A DNA stretch of 35,242 nucleotides from Micromonosporaceae bacterium (lineage in GTDB: Bacteria; Actinomycetota; Actinomycetes; Mycobacteriales; Micromonosporaceae), in NCBI GenBank assembly GCA_009377645.1, contig WHTQ01000043.1, positions 1-35,242 of the forward strand, written 5' to 3'. The translations under genes were made by a program, and so were the position numbers. Below the pieces are notes generated by a model. The model was not told where the DNA came from. It saw only the letters and a list, made by a program, of their open reading frames with translations, and did no database searches. This document shows, one piece after another, positions 7,680 through 17,087 of the stretch (the first letter of the stretch is position 1; the number at the start of each line of letters is the position of its first letter).

Positions 7680-8256
7680 CCGGCGGCGCCCCCTCAGATG
7701 CAACGCGCCGGACCGCCTGCTCCAGCTCGATCGGCCCGACCTGCCGGTAGACCGCCACCGCCACGTCCCCGGCCCGGTCGATCACCAGCGTGGCGGGCGG
7801 CCCGACCGGGGCCGGCGGGTCGGTGAACCCGAGCCCGGTCTCGAACGCCGGGTCGAAAATGCTCGGGTAGCTGACCCGGCCGGCCATGAACCGGATCGCC
7901 TTGTCCCGCTCGTCCTCGATGTCCAGCCCGACGAAGCTGACCCCGAGCTCCTTCGTCTCTTGGTAGACCTGCTCCAGGTCGTCGGTCTCGGCCCGGCACG
8001 GCCCGCACCAGGAGGCCCACACGTTCAGCACGACCACCTCCCCGCGCAGGTCGGCCAGGTCCAGGGCGCCGCCGTCGAGCAGCTCCCCACTGATCGGCGG
8101 GGCGGCCGGCCGCTCCCCGGCCGGATACTCCCGCAGGATCAGCGTCGCCGGATCGTCACCACTGTCCCATGTGACCACCGCCACCGCCGCACCGGCCGCC
8201 ACCAGTACGGTGGCGACTGCCGCCACCAGCACCCAGACCCGCCTCCGCAGCCGCAC
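7672..8256 (-). CDS. resA: Membrane-anchored thioredoxin-like protein TlpA/ResA
   Basis: The product has 194 residues. The GTG at 8256 follows a GGGGGG ribosome-binding stretch and gives a basic N-terminus (VRLRRRV) and one membrane anchor (residues about 7-29). The thioredoxin fold is marked by VVVLNVWASWCGPCRAE with the active-site CGPC, and by a cis-Pro region (PVGPPATLVID). It should keep apocytochrome c haem-binding cysteines reduced on the outer membrane face, using electrons from CcdA. It starts 2 nt downstream of the phosphatase stop. The in-frame ORF extends further upstream, but there it only shadows the phosphatase gene. Confidence 0.9.
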   Translation of the reverse strand: MRLRRRVWVLVAAVATVLVAAGAAVAVVTWDSGDDPATLILREYPAGERPAAPPISGELLDGGALDLADLRGEVVVLNVWASWCGPCRAETDDLEQVYQETKELGVSFVGLDIEDERDKAIRFMAGRVSYPSIFDPAFETGLGFTDPPAPVGPPATLVIDRAGDVAVAVYRQVGPIELEQAVRRVASEGAPPDG

Positions 8257-8258
8257 GG

Positions 8259-8903
8259 CTACGCCCCCCGAGCCGTTCCGGCGCCGGGCGAGCGGGCGGC
8301 CAGGTGCCCGGCCGGCTCCGCGTACTCGATCCGTTCCAGCCCGTCCTCGTCGAAGTGGAACGAGGTGAGGCTGGCCAGCCCGCACTGCCGCCGCCGCGGG
8401 TCATGCCACAGCCGTCGGCCCTCGAAATCCAGCCGCAGCGTCCAGATCGGAAGCTGGTGGGACACGCAGACCGCCTCGTGCCCGGCGGCGGCATCCCGGG
8501 CGGCCAGCAGCGCCTCACCCATCCGGGTGGCGATCTCCCGATACGGCTCCCCCCAGGAGGGGCGGAACGGGTTGCGCAGCGCCCACCACGCTCGCGGGTG
8601 GCGCAGCACCCCGTCGCCGACTCCGAACCGCTGGCCCTCGAAGATGTTGTCCGCCTCCACCAGCCGCGGGTCGGTGGTGACCGGCAGCCGGAACCGGTCC
8701 GCGAACGGCTCGGCGGTCTGCTGCGCCCGGATCAGCGGGCTGGCGGCCAGGTGGGTGATGTCCCGTCCGGCGAGCGACTCGGCGGCGGCGATCGACATCC
8801 GGCGTCCCAGCTCGGTGAGCCGGTAGCCGGGCAGCCGCCCGTACAGGATCCGCTCCGGGTTGTGCACCTCCCCGTGCCGGAGCAGGTGGACGATCGTGCG
8901 CAT
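8259..8903 (-). CDS. Histidine phosphatase (phosphoglycerate mutase) family protein
   Basis: The product has 214 residues. The ATG at 8903 overlaps the hemL stop (TGATG). The catalytic motif LLRHGEVHNP is at residues 7-16, and the second conserved His is in CVSHQLPIW. A conserved Arg lies in SPLIRAQQTAEPF. The family includes cofactor-dependent phosphoglycerate mutases and many broad phosphatases; length and divergence favour a phosphatase rather than the glycolytic enzyme. It lies between hemL and the cytochrome c maturation genes. Its true substrate is unknown. Confidence 0.85.
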   Translation of the reverse strand: MRTIVHLLRHGEVHNPERILYGRLPGYRLTELGRRMSIAAAESLAGRDITHLAASPLIRAQQTAEPFADRFRLPVTTDPRLVEADNIFEGQRFGVGDGVLRHPRAWWALRNPFRPSWGEPYREIATRMGEALLAARDAAAGHEAVCVSHQLPIWTLRLDFEGRRLWHDPRRRQCGLASLTSFHFDEDGLERIEYAEPAGHLAARSPGAGTARGA

Positions 8904-10231
8904 CACAGCGCCCCGGCCGCGGCGGCGGCGGCCGCTGGCGCCGCAGCCTCGATCTGCGCCAGCGCCGGGCCGTCCAGGGCGGTGGAGACGAACCAGGCCT
9001 CGTACGCGCTGGGGGGCAGGTAGACCCCGTGCGCCAGCATGGCGTGGAAGTACGCGGCGAACGCGGCCACGTGCTGGGTCTGCGCGGCGGCGTAGTCCGG
9101 CACGTCGGCGCCGGTGAAGAAGATGGAGAACAGGTTCCCGGCGGTGGACAGCCGGTGCGGCACCCCGGCCGCCGCCAGCGCCTCGGTGACCACCCTCCGG
9201 ACGGTGGCGGCGGTCTCGTCCAGCCGCCGGTAGGCCGCGGCGTCGGCCAGCCGCAGGGTGGCCAGGCCGGCCGCGCAGGCCAGCGGGTTCCCGGACAGGG
9301 TGCCGGCCTGGTAGACCGGTCCGGTCGGGGCAAGCTGGTCCATCAGGTCGGCGCGCCCGCCGAACCCGGCCGCCGGCAGCCCGCCGCCCATCACCTTGCC
9401 GAACGTCCACAGGTCGGCGTCGACCGGCTCCAGCCCGTGCCAGCCGGCCGCCGAGACCCGGAACCCGGTCAGCACCTCGTCAACGACCAGCAGCGCACCG
9501 TAGGCGTGGGCGACCCGGGCCAGCCCGGCGTTGAACCCGTCCCGGGGTGCGATAACCCCCATGTTGGCGGCCGCCGCCTCGGTGACGATCGCCGCGATCT
9601 GGTCGCCCTCGACCGCGAACGCCGTCTCGACCGCGGCGAGATCGTTGTAGGGCAGCACGATCGTGTCACCGGCGGCCGCCCCGGTCACCCCCGGCGAGCC
9701 CGGCAGGCCCAGCGTGGCGACCCCGGAGCCGGCCCCGGCCAGCAGCGCGTCGACGTGCCCGTGGTAGCAGCCGGCGAACTTCACCAGCTTGGTACGCCCG
9801 GTGGCGGCCCGGGCGAGCCGGATCGCCGACATCGTCGCCTCGGTGCCGGAGCTGACCAGCCGGACCCGCTCCGCCGGGGTGCGGGCGACGATCTCGGCCG
9901 CCAGCTCGGCCTCGGCGGCGGTCGGGGCGCCGAAGCTGGTGCCGTCGGCGGCGGCTGCCTGGACCGCCGCCACCACCTCCGGGTGGGCGTGGCCGTGGAT
10001 CAATGGCCCCCAGGAGCAGACCAGATCGACGTATCGCCGGCCGTCCGCGTCGAACAGGTAGGGCCCATGGCCGCGGACCATGAACCTGGGTGTGCCGCCG
10101 ACCGCCCGGAACGCCCGCACCGGGGAGTTGACCCCGCCCGGGATCAGCGCCCGGGCGCGTTCGAACAGATCGGCGGAGGCGGGCGCGTCGGCGGGGTAGG
10201 GGCCAGGGCCGGCCGCCGGCAGGGTGCTCAC
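8903..10231 (-). CDS. hemL: Glutamate-1-semialdehyde 2,1-aminomutase
   Basis: The product has 442 residues, close to the usual 430-445, from a GTG at 10231. It is a PLP enzyme that converts glutamate-1-semialdehyde to 5-aminolevulinate, the precursor of all tetrapyrroles. Visible hallmarks are [15 protein letters not shown] near the N-terminus, [15 protein letters not shown] for phosphate binding, [10 protein letters not shown] with the PLP-contacting Asp, and the Schiff-base lysine in [13 protein letters not shown]. The C-terminus ends in an unusual run of about eight alanines ([14 protein letters not shown]). It is the first gene of the six-gene minus-strand operon and is divergent from the STAS gene across 151 bp. 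The pathway partners hemC, cobA-hemD and hemB lie 22 kb away in the opposite orientation. Confidence 0.96.
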   Translation of the reverse strand: MSTLPAAGPGPYPADAPASADLFERARALIPGGVNSPVRAFRAVGGTPRFMVRGHGPYLFDADGRRYVDLVCSWGPLIHGHAHPEVVAAVQAAAADGTSFGAPTAAEAELAAEIVARTPAERVRLVSSGTEATMSAIRLARAATGRTKLVKFAGCYHGHVDALLAGAGSGVATLGLPGSPGVTGAAAGDTIVLPYNDLAAVETAFAVEGDQIAAIVTEAAAANMGVIAPRDGFNAGLARVAHAYGALLVVDEVLTGFRVSAAGWHGLEPVDADLWTFGKVMGGGLPAAGFGGRADLMDQLAPTGPVYQAGTLSGNPLACAAGLATLRLADAAAYRRLDETAATVRRVVTEALAAAGVPHRLSTAGNLFSIFFTGADVPDYAAAQTQHVAAFAAYFHAMLAHGVYLPPSAYEAWFVSTALDGPALAQIEAAAPAAAAAAAGAL

Positions 10232-10382
10232 GACCGGGCCATTCTGTCAGCGCCGCCCGCTGGTGCCTGCACCGGGTGGTGGTGGATAGCCATCCGCCGT
10301 GGGCAGGGTGGCGAGCCGGTTGTGCCAGCCTGGCGCGACCTCGCCGCCCCGGCAGGTCGTTGCAAAAGGTACGCTGGCGGGC

Positions 10383-10718
10383 GTGGAACGCCCCGAGCTA
10401 GTGATCTCAGTGCATAGGACGCCGAGCGAGGCGGTCGTCAGCCTCGCCGGAGAGATCGACATGCTTACCGCTACTCGGCTTTCCAACACGGTCAACGACA
10501 TCCTCGGCGATCCGCCGCCGCGGATCGTGCTCGACCTGAGGGGCGTCACGTTCTGCGACTCGCAGGGCCTGGGCACCCTGGTGGTGCTCAGCCGGAAGGC
10601 CAGCACCGCGCAGAGTGTGCTGGTGCTCACCAACGTCGGTGACTTCCTGCTGCGGGTGCTCGACATCACCGGCCTGCGCTCGGCGCTGATGATCCGCAAC
10701 GAGCCCGCCCCCCGCTGA
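10383..10718 (+). CDS. STAS-domain anti-anti-sigma factor
   Basis: The product has 111 residues from a GTG at 10383. The frame is open upstream, but that stretch has no family similarity. The STAS fold is clear: an opening strand (LVISVHRTPSEAVVSLAGEIDMLTA split over two strands), DLRGVTFCDSQGLGTLVVL around the phosphorylatable Ser, and a final helix. In the SpoIIAA/RsbV family the unphosphorylated protein binds an RsbW-like anti-sigma kinase and frees a sigma factor. The Ser in CDSQGLG matches the phospho-site. No sigma factor or stand-alone RsbW is next to it, but the protein at 17088-19205 has an RsbW-like domain and a PP2C phosphatase domain that could act on it. Confidence 0.86.
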   Translation: MERPELVISVHRTPSEAVVSLAGEIDMLTATRLSNTVNDILGDPPPRIVLDLRGVTFCDSQGLGTLVVLSRKASTAQSVLVLTNVGDFLLRVLDITGLRSALMIRNEPAPR

Positions 10719-10789
10719 CCTGCCCCGGCCCGGCAAACCGCTGTGGCTAGCCTGCGCTCCGTGGGCTGCCTCGGGTAGGTGTGTGGAGG

Positions 10790-10880
10790 CGCTGCCACTC
10801 TGCTCGCATGAACGGAGCAGCCGCTGGGCGCGCACGAGGGTGTCCAGGCCTGCTGGCGCAGATGGAGCAGAGTGGCAGCG
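10790..10880. repeat. Inverted repeat/stem-loop between STAS and XRE genes
   Basis: A perfect 16-bp inverted repeat pairs CGCTGCCACTCTGCTC (10790-10805) with GAGCAGAGTGGCAGCG (10865-10880). The 59-nt loop contains a second small hairpin (CTGCTC at 10800-10805 with GAGCAG at 10815-10820). The STAS gene ends 72 nt upstream, so it may act as a terminator without a T-run or as a processing/protein-binding site. The left arm belongs to a 29-nt repeat that recurs at 21325. Confidence 0.75.
10792..10820 (+). repeat. 29-nt dispersed direct repeat, copy 1
   Basis: Identical over 29 nt to 21325-21353, in the same orientation. It begins CTGCCACTCTGCTCGC and ends GAACGGAGCAG, and forms a 6-bp hairpin with a 9-nt loop. 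Both copies are intergenic and bracket about 10.5 kb of signalling genes. Confidence 0.85.
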
Positions 10881-10921
10881 TCTCGAGCGACTACCTCGCC
10901 CGGCCGGAGACTTCCCACAGG

Positions 10922-10948
10922 TTATCCACAGCGGGCACGTTATCCACA
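10922..10948 (+). promoter_or_regulatory. Two perfect DnaA-box sequences
   Basis: TTATCCACA occurs at 10922-10930 and again at 10940-10948, in the same orientation and 18 bp apart. A weaker TTCCCACAG lies just before (10912-10920). They are 54-80 bp upstream of the XRE-GNAT start codon. The consensus match is exact. Use as a DnaA-responsive control or titration site is inferred; nothing here suggests the chromosomal origin. Confidence 0.55.
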
Positions 10949-11001
10949 GGTGTCCCGGACGAGGGTTGCGCGCATCCGGTCAGGGGCCGACACTCGCCGC
11001 C

Positions 11002-11925
11002 ATGAGTGAGCTGGCCGCCGAGCCGCCCGAGCCGCCCGAGCCGCCGGGGGCGCTGGACGGGCCCAGGGCGCTGGACCTGCCCGGGGCGCTGCGAGCGCTG
11101 CGCCGGCGGGCCGATGTCAGCCAGCGGGAGCTAGCCGGGCGCAGCGGGGTTCCGGTGTCGACCGTGGGACGGATCGAGGCCGGCACCTCTCCCGATCCGC
11201 GGCTGCGGACGGTGGAACGGCTGGCGCGCGCGGCCGGAGCGAGGCTGGCCATCGTGGACATCGACGGCGCCGAGCCGACCGGGCTGGCGACCGACCGGTG
11301 GCGGGACAAGGCGGAGCGGCGGTTCCCGGCTCACCTCGACCCGAGTCCGCAGAACCGGTGGCGGCGCGGCGCCGCGGAGGACGTGATCAGCTTCTACCGC
11401 AACCGGTGGCTGCGGGACGTGTCCCGGCGGGACCGGTCGGGCGAGCGCAGCTGGGACCTGTTCACCGAGATCCGCCGGCTCGGCCCGGGCGACCGACCGG
11501 TGCTGGCCGGGCTGTGCGCCGACGCGGGGGAGCTCGGCTTCACCCGCCGGCCGGTGCCCAGCGGGCGGCCGCCGGACGACCAGGAGGCGCTGCGCTACCT
11601 GCGGGACCCGTCGGTGCGGCACTGGATCGCCGAGCCTAGACCTCCGAAGCCGGGCGGCCGGGTGTTCGGGCACCTGATCGCCCGTCTGCACCGGAGCTAT
11701 GCCGGACCGCCGGCCATGGTGGTCACCGAGTTCGGGCTCCGGCCCGAACACCGAGCCGGGCCGCTCGGGCCGATGCTGGTGGCGGCGCTGTGCGACGAGG
11801 CGGACCGGTGCGGCGTCGGCGAGCTCGTGGTGCTCACCCGTGATCGGGGGGCCGCGCACTACCTGCGCGGGCTCGGGTTCGCCCGCCGGCCGCGGCGACT
11901 GGTCCTGCTGCGAGCGCCGGACTGA
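11002..11925 (+). CDS. XRE-type HTH regulator fused to a GNAT-like acetyltransferase domain
   Basis: The product has 307 residues from an ATG at 11002. An N-terminal Pro/Glu stretch is coded by short tandem repeats (EPPEPPEPP). A Cro/C1-type helix-turn-helix follows at about residues 27-85 (LRALRRRADVSQRELAGRSG, then VSTVGRIEAGTSPD). The middle contains a basic linker. The C-terminal about 75 residues look like a GNAT acetyl-CoA fold: VVTEFGLRPEHR, GPMLVAALCDEADRCGVGELVVLT, and a terminal AAHYLRGLGFARRPRRLVLLR. The product may bind DNA and acetylate a target, but the target is unknown. Two DnaA boxes and a 16-bp inverted repeat lie in its upstream region. It is convergent with the response regulator gene, with 11 bp between the stops. 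Confidence 0.72.
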   Translation: MSELAAEPPEPPEPPGALDGPRALDLPGALRALRRRADVSQRELAGRSGVPVSTVGRIEAGTSPDPRLRTVERLARAAGARLAIVDIDGAEPTGLATDRWRDKAERRFPAHLDPSPQNRWRRGAAEDVISFYRNRWLRDVSRRDRSGERSWDLFTEIRRLGPGDRPVLAGLCADAGELGFTRRPVPSGRPPDDQEALRYLRDPSVRHWIAEPRPPKPGGRVFGHLIARLHRSYAGPPAMVVTEFGLRPEHRAGPLGPMLVAALCDEADRCGVGELVVLTRDRGAAHYLRGLGFARRPRRLVLLRAPD

Positions 11926-11936
11926 GGCCGGACGGC

Positions 11937-12524
11937 TCAGTCCAGCCGGGCCTGCTCCAGCAGCTCGATCGCCCGGCCGACGTCCCGCACCCCGTCGGTG
12001 CCGCGCAGCGCGGTCAGCGCGGCCTCGATCAACTCCGCCGTAGCCTTCTGGCGCTGCTCGTGCTCCCGGACCACGCCGGCATGGCTGGCCAGCTCCCGGG
12101 TCTTGTTCCACAGCTCCACGAACACCGACACCTTGGCGCGGAGCACCCAGGGATCGATCGGCTTGGTGAGATAGTCGACCGCGCCGGCCGCGTACCCGCG
12201 CAGTGCGAGCTGGGCGTCCCGGTCGGCCGCGGTGAGGAAGATGATCGGGACGTGCCGGGTCCGTTCCCGGGCCTTGATGTGGCTGGCGGTCTCGAACCCG
12301 TCCATGTCCGGCATCTGTGCATCCAGCATGATCACTGCGAAGTCGTCCGTGAGCAGCTTCTTCAGCGCGGCCTCACCGCTGGTGACGGCGACCGGCTCGA
12401 CCGGCAGGCCCTGCAGCAGCGCCGCCAGCGCGGTCAGGTTCTCCCGCCGGTCGTCGACCAGCAGCGCCCGGGCCACCCTGCCCGCGCCGGTGGCCGCCAT
12501 GCCACCGACCACCGGGGCGGTCAC
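11937..12524 (-). CDS. Response regulator receiver protein without an output domain
   Basis: The product has 195 residues from a GTG that overlaps the kinase stop (GTGA). The receiver domain covers residues about 17-135: acidic pocket LLVDDRRENL, phospho-acceptor Asp in VIMLDAQMPDMDGF, conserved Thr in FLTAADRD, and Lys in DYLTKPIDP. The remaining C-terminal part is a predicted charged helical/coiled-coil stretch (LWNKTRELASHAGVVREHEQ) with no DNA-binding or enzymatic domain. It is translationally coupled to the hybrid kinase and so should be its phospho-partner or relay element. Single-receiver proteins of this kind commonly act by protein-protein contact. Confidence 0.9.
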   Translation of the reverse strand: MTAPVVGGMAATGAGRVARALLVDDRRENLTALAALLQGLPVEPVAVTSGEAALKKLLTDDFAVIMLDAQMPDMDGFETASHIKARERTRHVPIIFLTAADRDAQLALRGYAAGAVDYLTKPIDPWVLRAKVSVFVELWNKTRELASHAGVVREHEQRQKATAELIEAALTALRGTDGVRDVGRAIELLEQARLD

Positions 12525-15500
12525 GAACCGGCTCCATTGCCCAGGTCGCCCCGGTCACCGTTGACCCACCCGGCCATCAGGTCGAGCAGCTCGTCCAGGT
12601 CGACCGGCTTGGTGACGTAGTCGCTGCCCCCGGCGATCAGGGCCGACTCCCGGTCGCCCGGCATTGCCTTCGCGGTAAGGAACACGATCGGCAGCTCGGC
12701 GAACTGGTGGTTGCGGCGGATCGCCCGGGTGGTCTCGTACCCGTCCTGCTCCGGCATCATCGCGTCCATCAGCACGATGTCGACCTCCGGGTGCTCGGCC
12801 AGCAGCCGGTTCCCGTCGGCGCCATTGTCCGCGTACAGGACGGTCATGCCGTGCAGCTCCAGGGCGCTGGTGAGGGCGAACACGTTCCGCACGTCGTCGT
12901 CGACGATCAGGACGGTGGCGCCGTCCAGCTGGCTGGCGGCCGGGCTGGATCGCCGGTGCGTGCTCTCGTCCGGACGCACCATCGGCTGCGGGACGCCGGC
13001 CCGGCCAACCGGGATCCGGCTGTCCGGTGCGGTTACCGCCTCCGGCACCAGCACGTCCGGGAGGTAGAGCGTGAACGACGAGCCGGACCCCGGCTCGGAG
13101 GAGACGGTGATCGTGCCGCCGATCAGGCCGGCCAGGTCTCGGCTGATCGACAGTCCCAGCCCGGTCCCGCCGAACCGCCGGCTGGTGGTGCCGTCGGCCT
13201 GCTGGAACGCCTCGAACACCTGCGACAGCTTGTCGTCGGAGATCCCGATCCCGGTGTCGGAGACGGTGAACCCGATCACCTGCCGGGCGGTCGCCAGGGT
13301 GGCCACGTCGAAGGCCAGCTCCGGCGCGGCCGGGGCGATCTGCAACGTCACCGACCCGCCGTCGGTGAACTTCACCGCGTTCGAGATCAGGTTCCGCAGG
13401 ATCTGCTGCAGCCGCTGCGCGTCGGTCACCAGCACCTGGCCGGCCAGCCCCGGGGCCACCTCCACCCCGAACGTCAGACCCTTCTCGGCCGCCTGCGGGG
13501 TGAACCCCTGCTCCACGTACCCCCGGATCTCCTCATAGTCCACCTCGGCCGGCTCGACCTCCGCCCGCCCGGCCTCGATCTTCGACAGGTCCAGGATGTC
13601 GTCGATCAGCGAGAGCAGGTCCGAGCCGGCGCTGTGGATGGTGTTGGCGAACTCGATCTGCTTGGCGGTCAGGTTCTGCTCGGAGTTGTCGGCCAGCAGC
13701 CGGGCCAGCAGCAGCAGCGAGTTCAGCGGGGTCCGTAGCTCGTGGCTCATGTTGGCCAGGAACTCCGACTTGTACGCGGAGGCCCGGGCGAGCTGTTGCG
13801 CCTTCTCCTCCAGCCCGATCCGGGCCAGCTCGATTTCCCGGTTCTTGGTCTCGATGTTGCCCTTCTGCTCCTGCAGCAGGGTCGCCTTCTCCTCCAGCTC
13901 GGCGTTGGTGCGCTGCAGCTCGGCCGACTGCTCCTGCAGCTCGTGGGCCAGCCGCTGGGACTGGGCCAGCAGCTCCTCGGTGCGCTTGTTGGCCTGGATC
14001 GTGTTCAGGGCGACCCCGATCGTGGCCACCAGCCGCTCCAGGAAGGTGGTGTGCAGCTCGGAGAACGGGACCACCGAGGCGAACTCGATCACACCCAGCA
14101 GCTCGCCCTCGAACAGCACCGGCAGCACCACCAGGTCGGCCGGTGGCGTCTCGGACAGGCCCGACCGCACGGTCAGCTGGGCGGCCGGGCCACCGTTGCC
14201 GCGATGCCCGGCCGGTTGCCCGGCTGGCGCCACCCGTACCGTCCGGCGGGTGACCGCGGCCTGGCCGACCAGGCCCTCGCCCGGCCCGAACGTGATCTCG
14301 TGGTCGCGGGCCACATACCCGTACGCGGCGGCCAGGCGCAGCCGGGGGGAGGCGTTCTCGTCGTCGGAAAGGAAGATCGCACCTAGCTGGGCGTGCACCA
14401 GCGGGCTCACATCATCGATGATCATGCGGGTGACCTCGGCCAGGTCCCGCTCGCCCTGCAGCAGGCCACCGATCCGGGCCAGGTTCGAGTCCAGCCAGGC
14501 CTGGTCGGCGTTCTTGGACGTGGTCTCCCGCAGCGTGACGATCATCTGGTTGATGTTGTCCTTCAGGGAGGCGACCTCGCCCTGGGCCTGCACGGTGATC
14601 GCCTGGGTCAGGTCGCCGCGGGTGACCGCGGTGGAGACCTGGGAGATCGCCCGCAGCTGGGTGGTGAGCGTGGACGCCAGCTGGTTCACGTTCTCGGTCA
14701 GGTCCCGCCAGGTGCCGGAGACTCCCTTGACCTGTGCCTGGCCGCCGAGCTTGCCTTCGGTGCCGACTTCCCGGGCGACTCTGGTGACTTCGTCGGCGAA
14801 CGAGGAGAGCTGGTCGACCATGGTGTTGACGGTGCTCTTCAGCCGCAGAATCTCGCCCTGCGCGTCGACGGTGATCTTCTGGGACAGGTCACCTTGGGCG
14901 ACCGCGGTGGTGACCGAGGCGATGTTACGGACCTGGTTGGTCAGGTTGGAGGCCATCGAGTTGACGTTGTCGGTCAGGTCTCGCCAGGTGCCGGAGACCC
15001 CCTTGACCTGGGCCTGCCCGCCAAGCTCCCCCTCGGTGCCGACTTCCCGGGCGACCCGGGTGACCTCGTCGGCGAACGAGGAGAGCTGGTCGACCATCGT
15101 GTTGACGGTGCTCTTCAGCTCCAGGATCTCGCCCTGCGCGTCGACGGTGATCTTCTGGGACAGGTCTCCCTGCGCCACCGCCGTCGCGACCTGCGAGATG
15201 TTGCGCACCTGCGCGGTCAGGTTCGACGCCATCGAGTTCACGTTGCCGGTCAGATCCCGCCAGATCCCGGAGACTCCCTTGACCTGTGCCTGGCCGCCGA
15301 GCTTGCCTTCGGTGCCGACTTCCCGGGCGACCCGGGTGACTTCGTCGGCGAACGAGGAGAGCTGGTCGACCATCGTGTTGACGGTGCTCTTGAGCGCGAG
15401 AATCTCGCCCTGCGCGTCGACGGTGATCTTCTGGGACAGGTCGCCCTGGGCGACCGCGGTGGTGACCGAGGCGATGTTGCGGACCTGGTTGGTCAGGTTG

Positions 15501-16945
15501 GAGGCCATCGAGTTGACGTTGTCGGTCAGGTCTCGCCAGGTGCCGGAGACTCCCTTGACCTGGGCCTGGCCGCCGAGCTTGCCTTCGGTGCCGACTTCCC
15601 GGGCGACTCTGGTGACTTCGTCGGCGAACGAGGAGAGCTGGTCGACCATCGTGTTGACGGTGGTTTTGAGGGCGAGGATCTCGCCGCTGGCGTCGACGGT
15701 GATCTTCTGGGACAGGTCGCCCTTGGCAACCGCGGTCGCCACCGAGGCGATGTTGCGCACCTGGTTGGTCAGGTTGCCGGCCAGCTGGTTCACGTTCTGG
15801 GTAAGGTCCCGCCAGGTGCCGGCCACGCCGAACACCTGCGCCTGCCCGCCCAGCTTGCCCTCCGTACCGACCTCCCGGGCGACCCGGGTGACCTCGTCGG
15901 CGAACGAGGAGAGCTGGTCGACCATGGTGTTGACGGTGTCCTTCAGCTCCAGGATCTCGCCCTGCGCCGCCACGGTGATCTTCTGGGACAGGTCGCCCTT
16001 GGCCACCGCGGTCGCCACCTGCGAGATGTTGCGCACCTGCGAGGTCAGGTTCGAGGCCATCGAGTTGACGTTGTCGGTCAGGTCCTTCCAGGTGCCGGCC
16101 ACCCCGGGCACCTCGGCCTGGCCGCCGAGCTTGCCTTCGGTGCCGACCTCCCGGGCCACCCGGGTCACCTGCTCGGCGAAGACCCGCAGCGTGTCGGTGA
16201 GCGAGTTGATGGTGTGCGCCAGGTCGGCTACCTCACCCTTCGCGGAGACGGTGATCTTCTGGGACAGGTCGCCCTGCGCGATCGCGGTGGTCACCTGGGA
16301 GATCGAGCGCACCTGGTCGGTCAGGTTCGACGCCATCGTGTTCACCGAGTCGGTCAGGTCCCGCCAGGTGCCGGAGACCCCGCGTACGTTCGCCTGGCCA
16401 CCCAGCTGCCCCTCGGTGCCGACGTCCCGGGACATCCGGGTCACCTCGTCGGCGAACGAGGAGAGCTGGTCCACCATCGTGTTCACGGTCCGGCCGATCC
16501 GCAGGAACTCTCCCCGCAGCGGGCGGCCGTCGATCTCGGGCGGCATGTGCTGGGTCAGGTCACCGTCTGCGACCGCCTCGATCACCCGGGCGATCTCGGT
16601 GGCCGGACGCCCGAGGTCGTCGATCAGCGCGTTCACCGACCGGACTCCGTCGGCCCACGCTCCCTCGTACCCCTCGTCGTCCAGCCGTTCGGTGAGCCGG
16701 CCCTCCTGGCCGACCACCCGGCTGATCCGTTTCAGGTCGAGCTGCTGGCGCTGCTGCAGCGCGATCATCTCGTTGAACGCGTCCGCGACCTCGCCGGCCA
16801 CGCCCACGCCGCGCGGCAGCCGGACCCGCAGGTCGCCGGCCCGGGCCCGGTGCAGGGCGGCCGCCAGCGCCGCCAGCTGCGCCTCGCAGCCGGTCGGGGC
16901 GACGTCCAGGTGCGGGGCGCTCGCATTCTGCTCGGTGCTGGGCAT
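12521..16945 (-). CDS. Soluble poly-HAMP hybrid histidine kinase (Nik1/group III-like)
   Basis: The product has 1474 residues. I prefer the ATG at 16945, because GGAGGAG directly upstream would otherwise be coding; a GTG at 16957 is the alternative. No membrane segment or signal peptide is seen, so it is cytoplasmic. Domains are: a divergent HAMP-like lead (1-167); seven 92-residue HAMP-type repeats (168-811, each with [11 protein letters not shown] and GDLSQKITV); GAF (about 830-985); coiled coil; HisKA with phospho-His in [11 protein letters not shown] (near 1067); HATPase with [11 protein letters not shown] and [11 protein letters not shown] (about 1110-1290); and a receiver with [10 protein letters not shown] and phospho-Asp in [12 protein letters not shown] (1340-1465). 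The architecture matches fungal osmosensing Nik1/Os-1 kinases. The GTGA overlap couples it to the response regulator. The stimulus is unknown. Confidence 0.93.
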   Translation of the reverse strand: MPSTEQNASAPHLDVAPTGCEAQLAALAAALHRARAGDLRVRLPRGVGVAGEVADAFNEMIALQQRQQLDLKRISRVVGQEGRLTERLDDEGYEGAWADGVRSVNALIDDLGRPATEIARVIEAVADGDLTQHMPPEIDGRPLRGEFLRIGRTVNTMVDQLSSFADEVTRMSRDVGTEGQLGGQANVRGVSGTWRDLTDSVNTMASNLTDQVRSISQVTTAIAQGDLSQKITVSAKGEVADLAHTINSLTDTLRVFAEQVTRVAREVGTEGKLGGQAEVPGVAGTWKDLTDNVNSMASNLTSQVRNISQVATAVAKGDLSQKITVAAQGEILELKDTVNTMVDQLSSFADEVTRVAREVGTEGKLGGQAQVFGVAGTWRDLTQNVNQLAGNLTNQVRNIASVATAVAKGDLSQKITVDASGEILALKTTVNTMVDQLSSFADEVTRVAREVGTEGKLGGQAQVKGVSGTWRDLTDNVNSMASNLTNQVRNIASVTTAVAQGDLSQKITVDAQGEILALKSTVNTMVDQLSSFADEVTRVAREVGTEGKLGGQAQVKGVSGIWRDLTGNVNSMASNLTAQVRNISQVATAVAQGDLSQKITVDAQGEILELKSTVNTMVDQLSSFADEVTRVAREVGTEGELGGQAQVKGVSGTWRDLTDNVNSMASNLTNQVRNIASVTTAVAQGDLSQKITVDAQGEILRLKSTVNTMVDQLSSFADEVTRVAREVGTEGKLGGQAQVKGVSGTWRDLTENVNQLASTLTTQLRAISQVSTAVTRGDLTQAITVQAQGEVASLKDNINQMIVTLRETTSKNADQAWLDSNLARIGGLLQGERDLAEVTRMIIDDVSPLVHAQLGAIFLSDDENASPRLRLAAAYGYVARDHEITFGPGEGLVGQAAVTRRTVRVAPAGQPAGHRGNGGPAAQLTVRSGLSETPPADLVVLPVLFEGELLGVIEFASVVPFSELHTTFLERLVATIGVALNTIQANKRTEELLAQSQRLAHELQEQSAELQRTNAELEEKATLLQEQKGNIETKNREIELARIGLEEKAQQLARASAYKSEFLANMSHELRTPLNSLLLLARLLADNSEQNLTAKQIEFANTIHSAGSDLLSLIDDILDLSKIEAGRAEVEPAEVDYEEIRGYVEQGFTPQAAEKGLTFGVEVAPGLAGQVLVTDAQRLQQILRNLISNAVKFTDGGSVTLQIAPAAPELAFDVATLATARQVIGFTVSDTGIGISDDKLSQVFEAFQQADGTTSRRFGGTGLGLSISRDLAGLIGGTITVSSEPGSGSSFTLYLPDVLVPEAVTAPDSRIPVGRAGVPQPMVRPDESTHRRSSPAASQLDGATVLIVDDDVRNVFALTSALELHGMTVLYADNGADGNRLLAEHPEVDIVLMDAMMPEQDGYETTRAIRRNHQFAELPIVFLTAKAMPGDRESALIAGGSDYVTKPVDLDELLDLMAGWVNGDRGDLGNGAGS
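14513..16444 (-). repeat. Seven tandem 276-bp repeats inside the histidine kinase gene
   Basis: The codon for the Val of VTR recurs exactly every 276 bp (checked at 16444, 16168 and 15892), giving seven units down to 14513. The central units (about 14700-15700) are nearly identical in DNA, while the outer units have drifted. Each unit encodes one 92-residue HAMP-type module. In-frame recombination between units could change the repeat number. Confidence 0.9.
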
Positions 16946-17087
16946 ATCTCCTCCCACGCTCGGGGTCTCCCCATCATGGCTGCTAGCGGTCGGTTCCCGC
17001 GAGCCGGGGAGGCGCTGGACACACCACCGGCCGGCGGGTGCGTGGGTGCGGCTTGGTGCTAGGCCGGCGGTCGGGGAGACTTAGCGG

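Noticed and set aside
10922-10948. Replication origin
   Set aside because: Only two or three DnaA boxes and no dnaA, dnaN, parAB or AT-rich unwinding stretch.
14513-16444. CRISPR-like or satellite array
   Set aside because: The units are 276 bp, contiguous and coding, without spacers. They are protein-domain repeats.
13596-17084. Long plus-strand ORFs (up to 1162 codons) opposite the histidine kinase
   Set aside because: They are antisense shadows of the GC-rich repeat array. The translations show repeated low-complexity patterns with no family motifs, while the minus strand has complete kinase domains.
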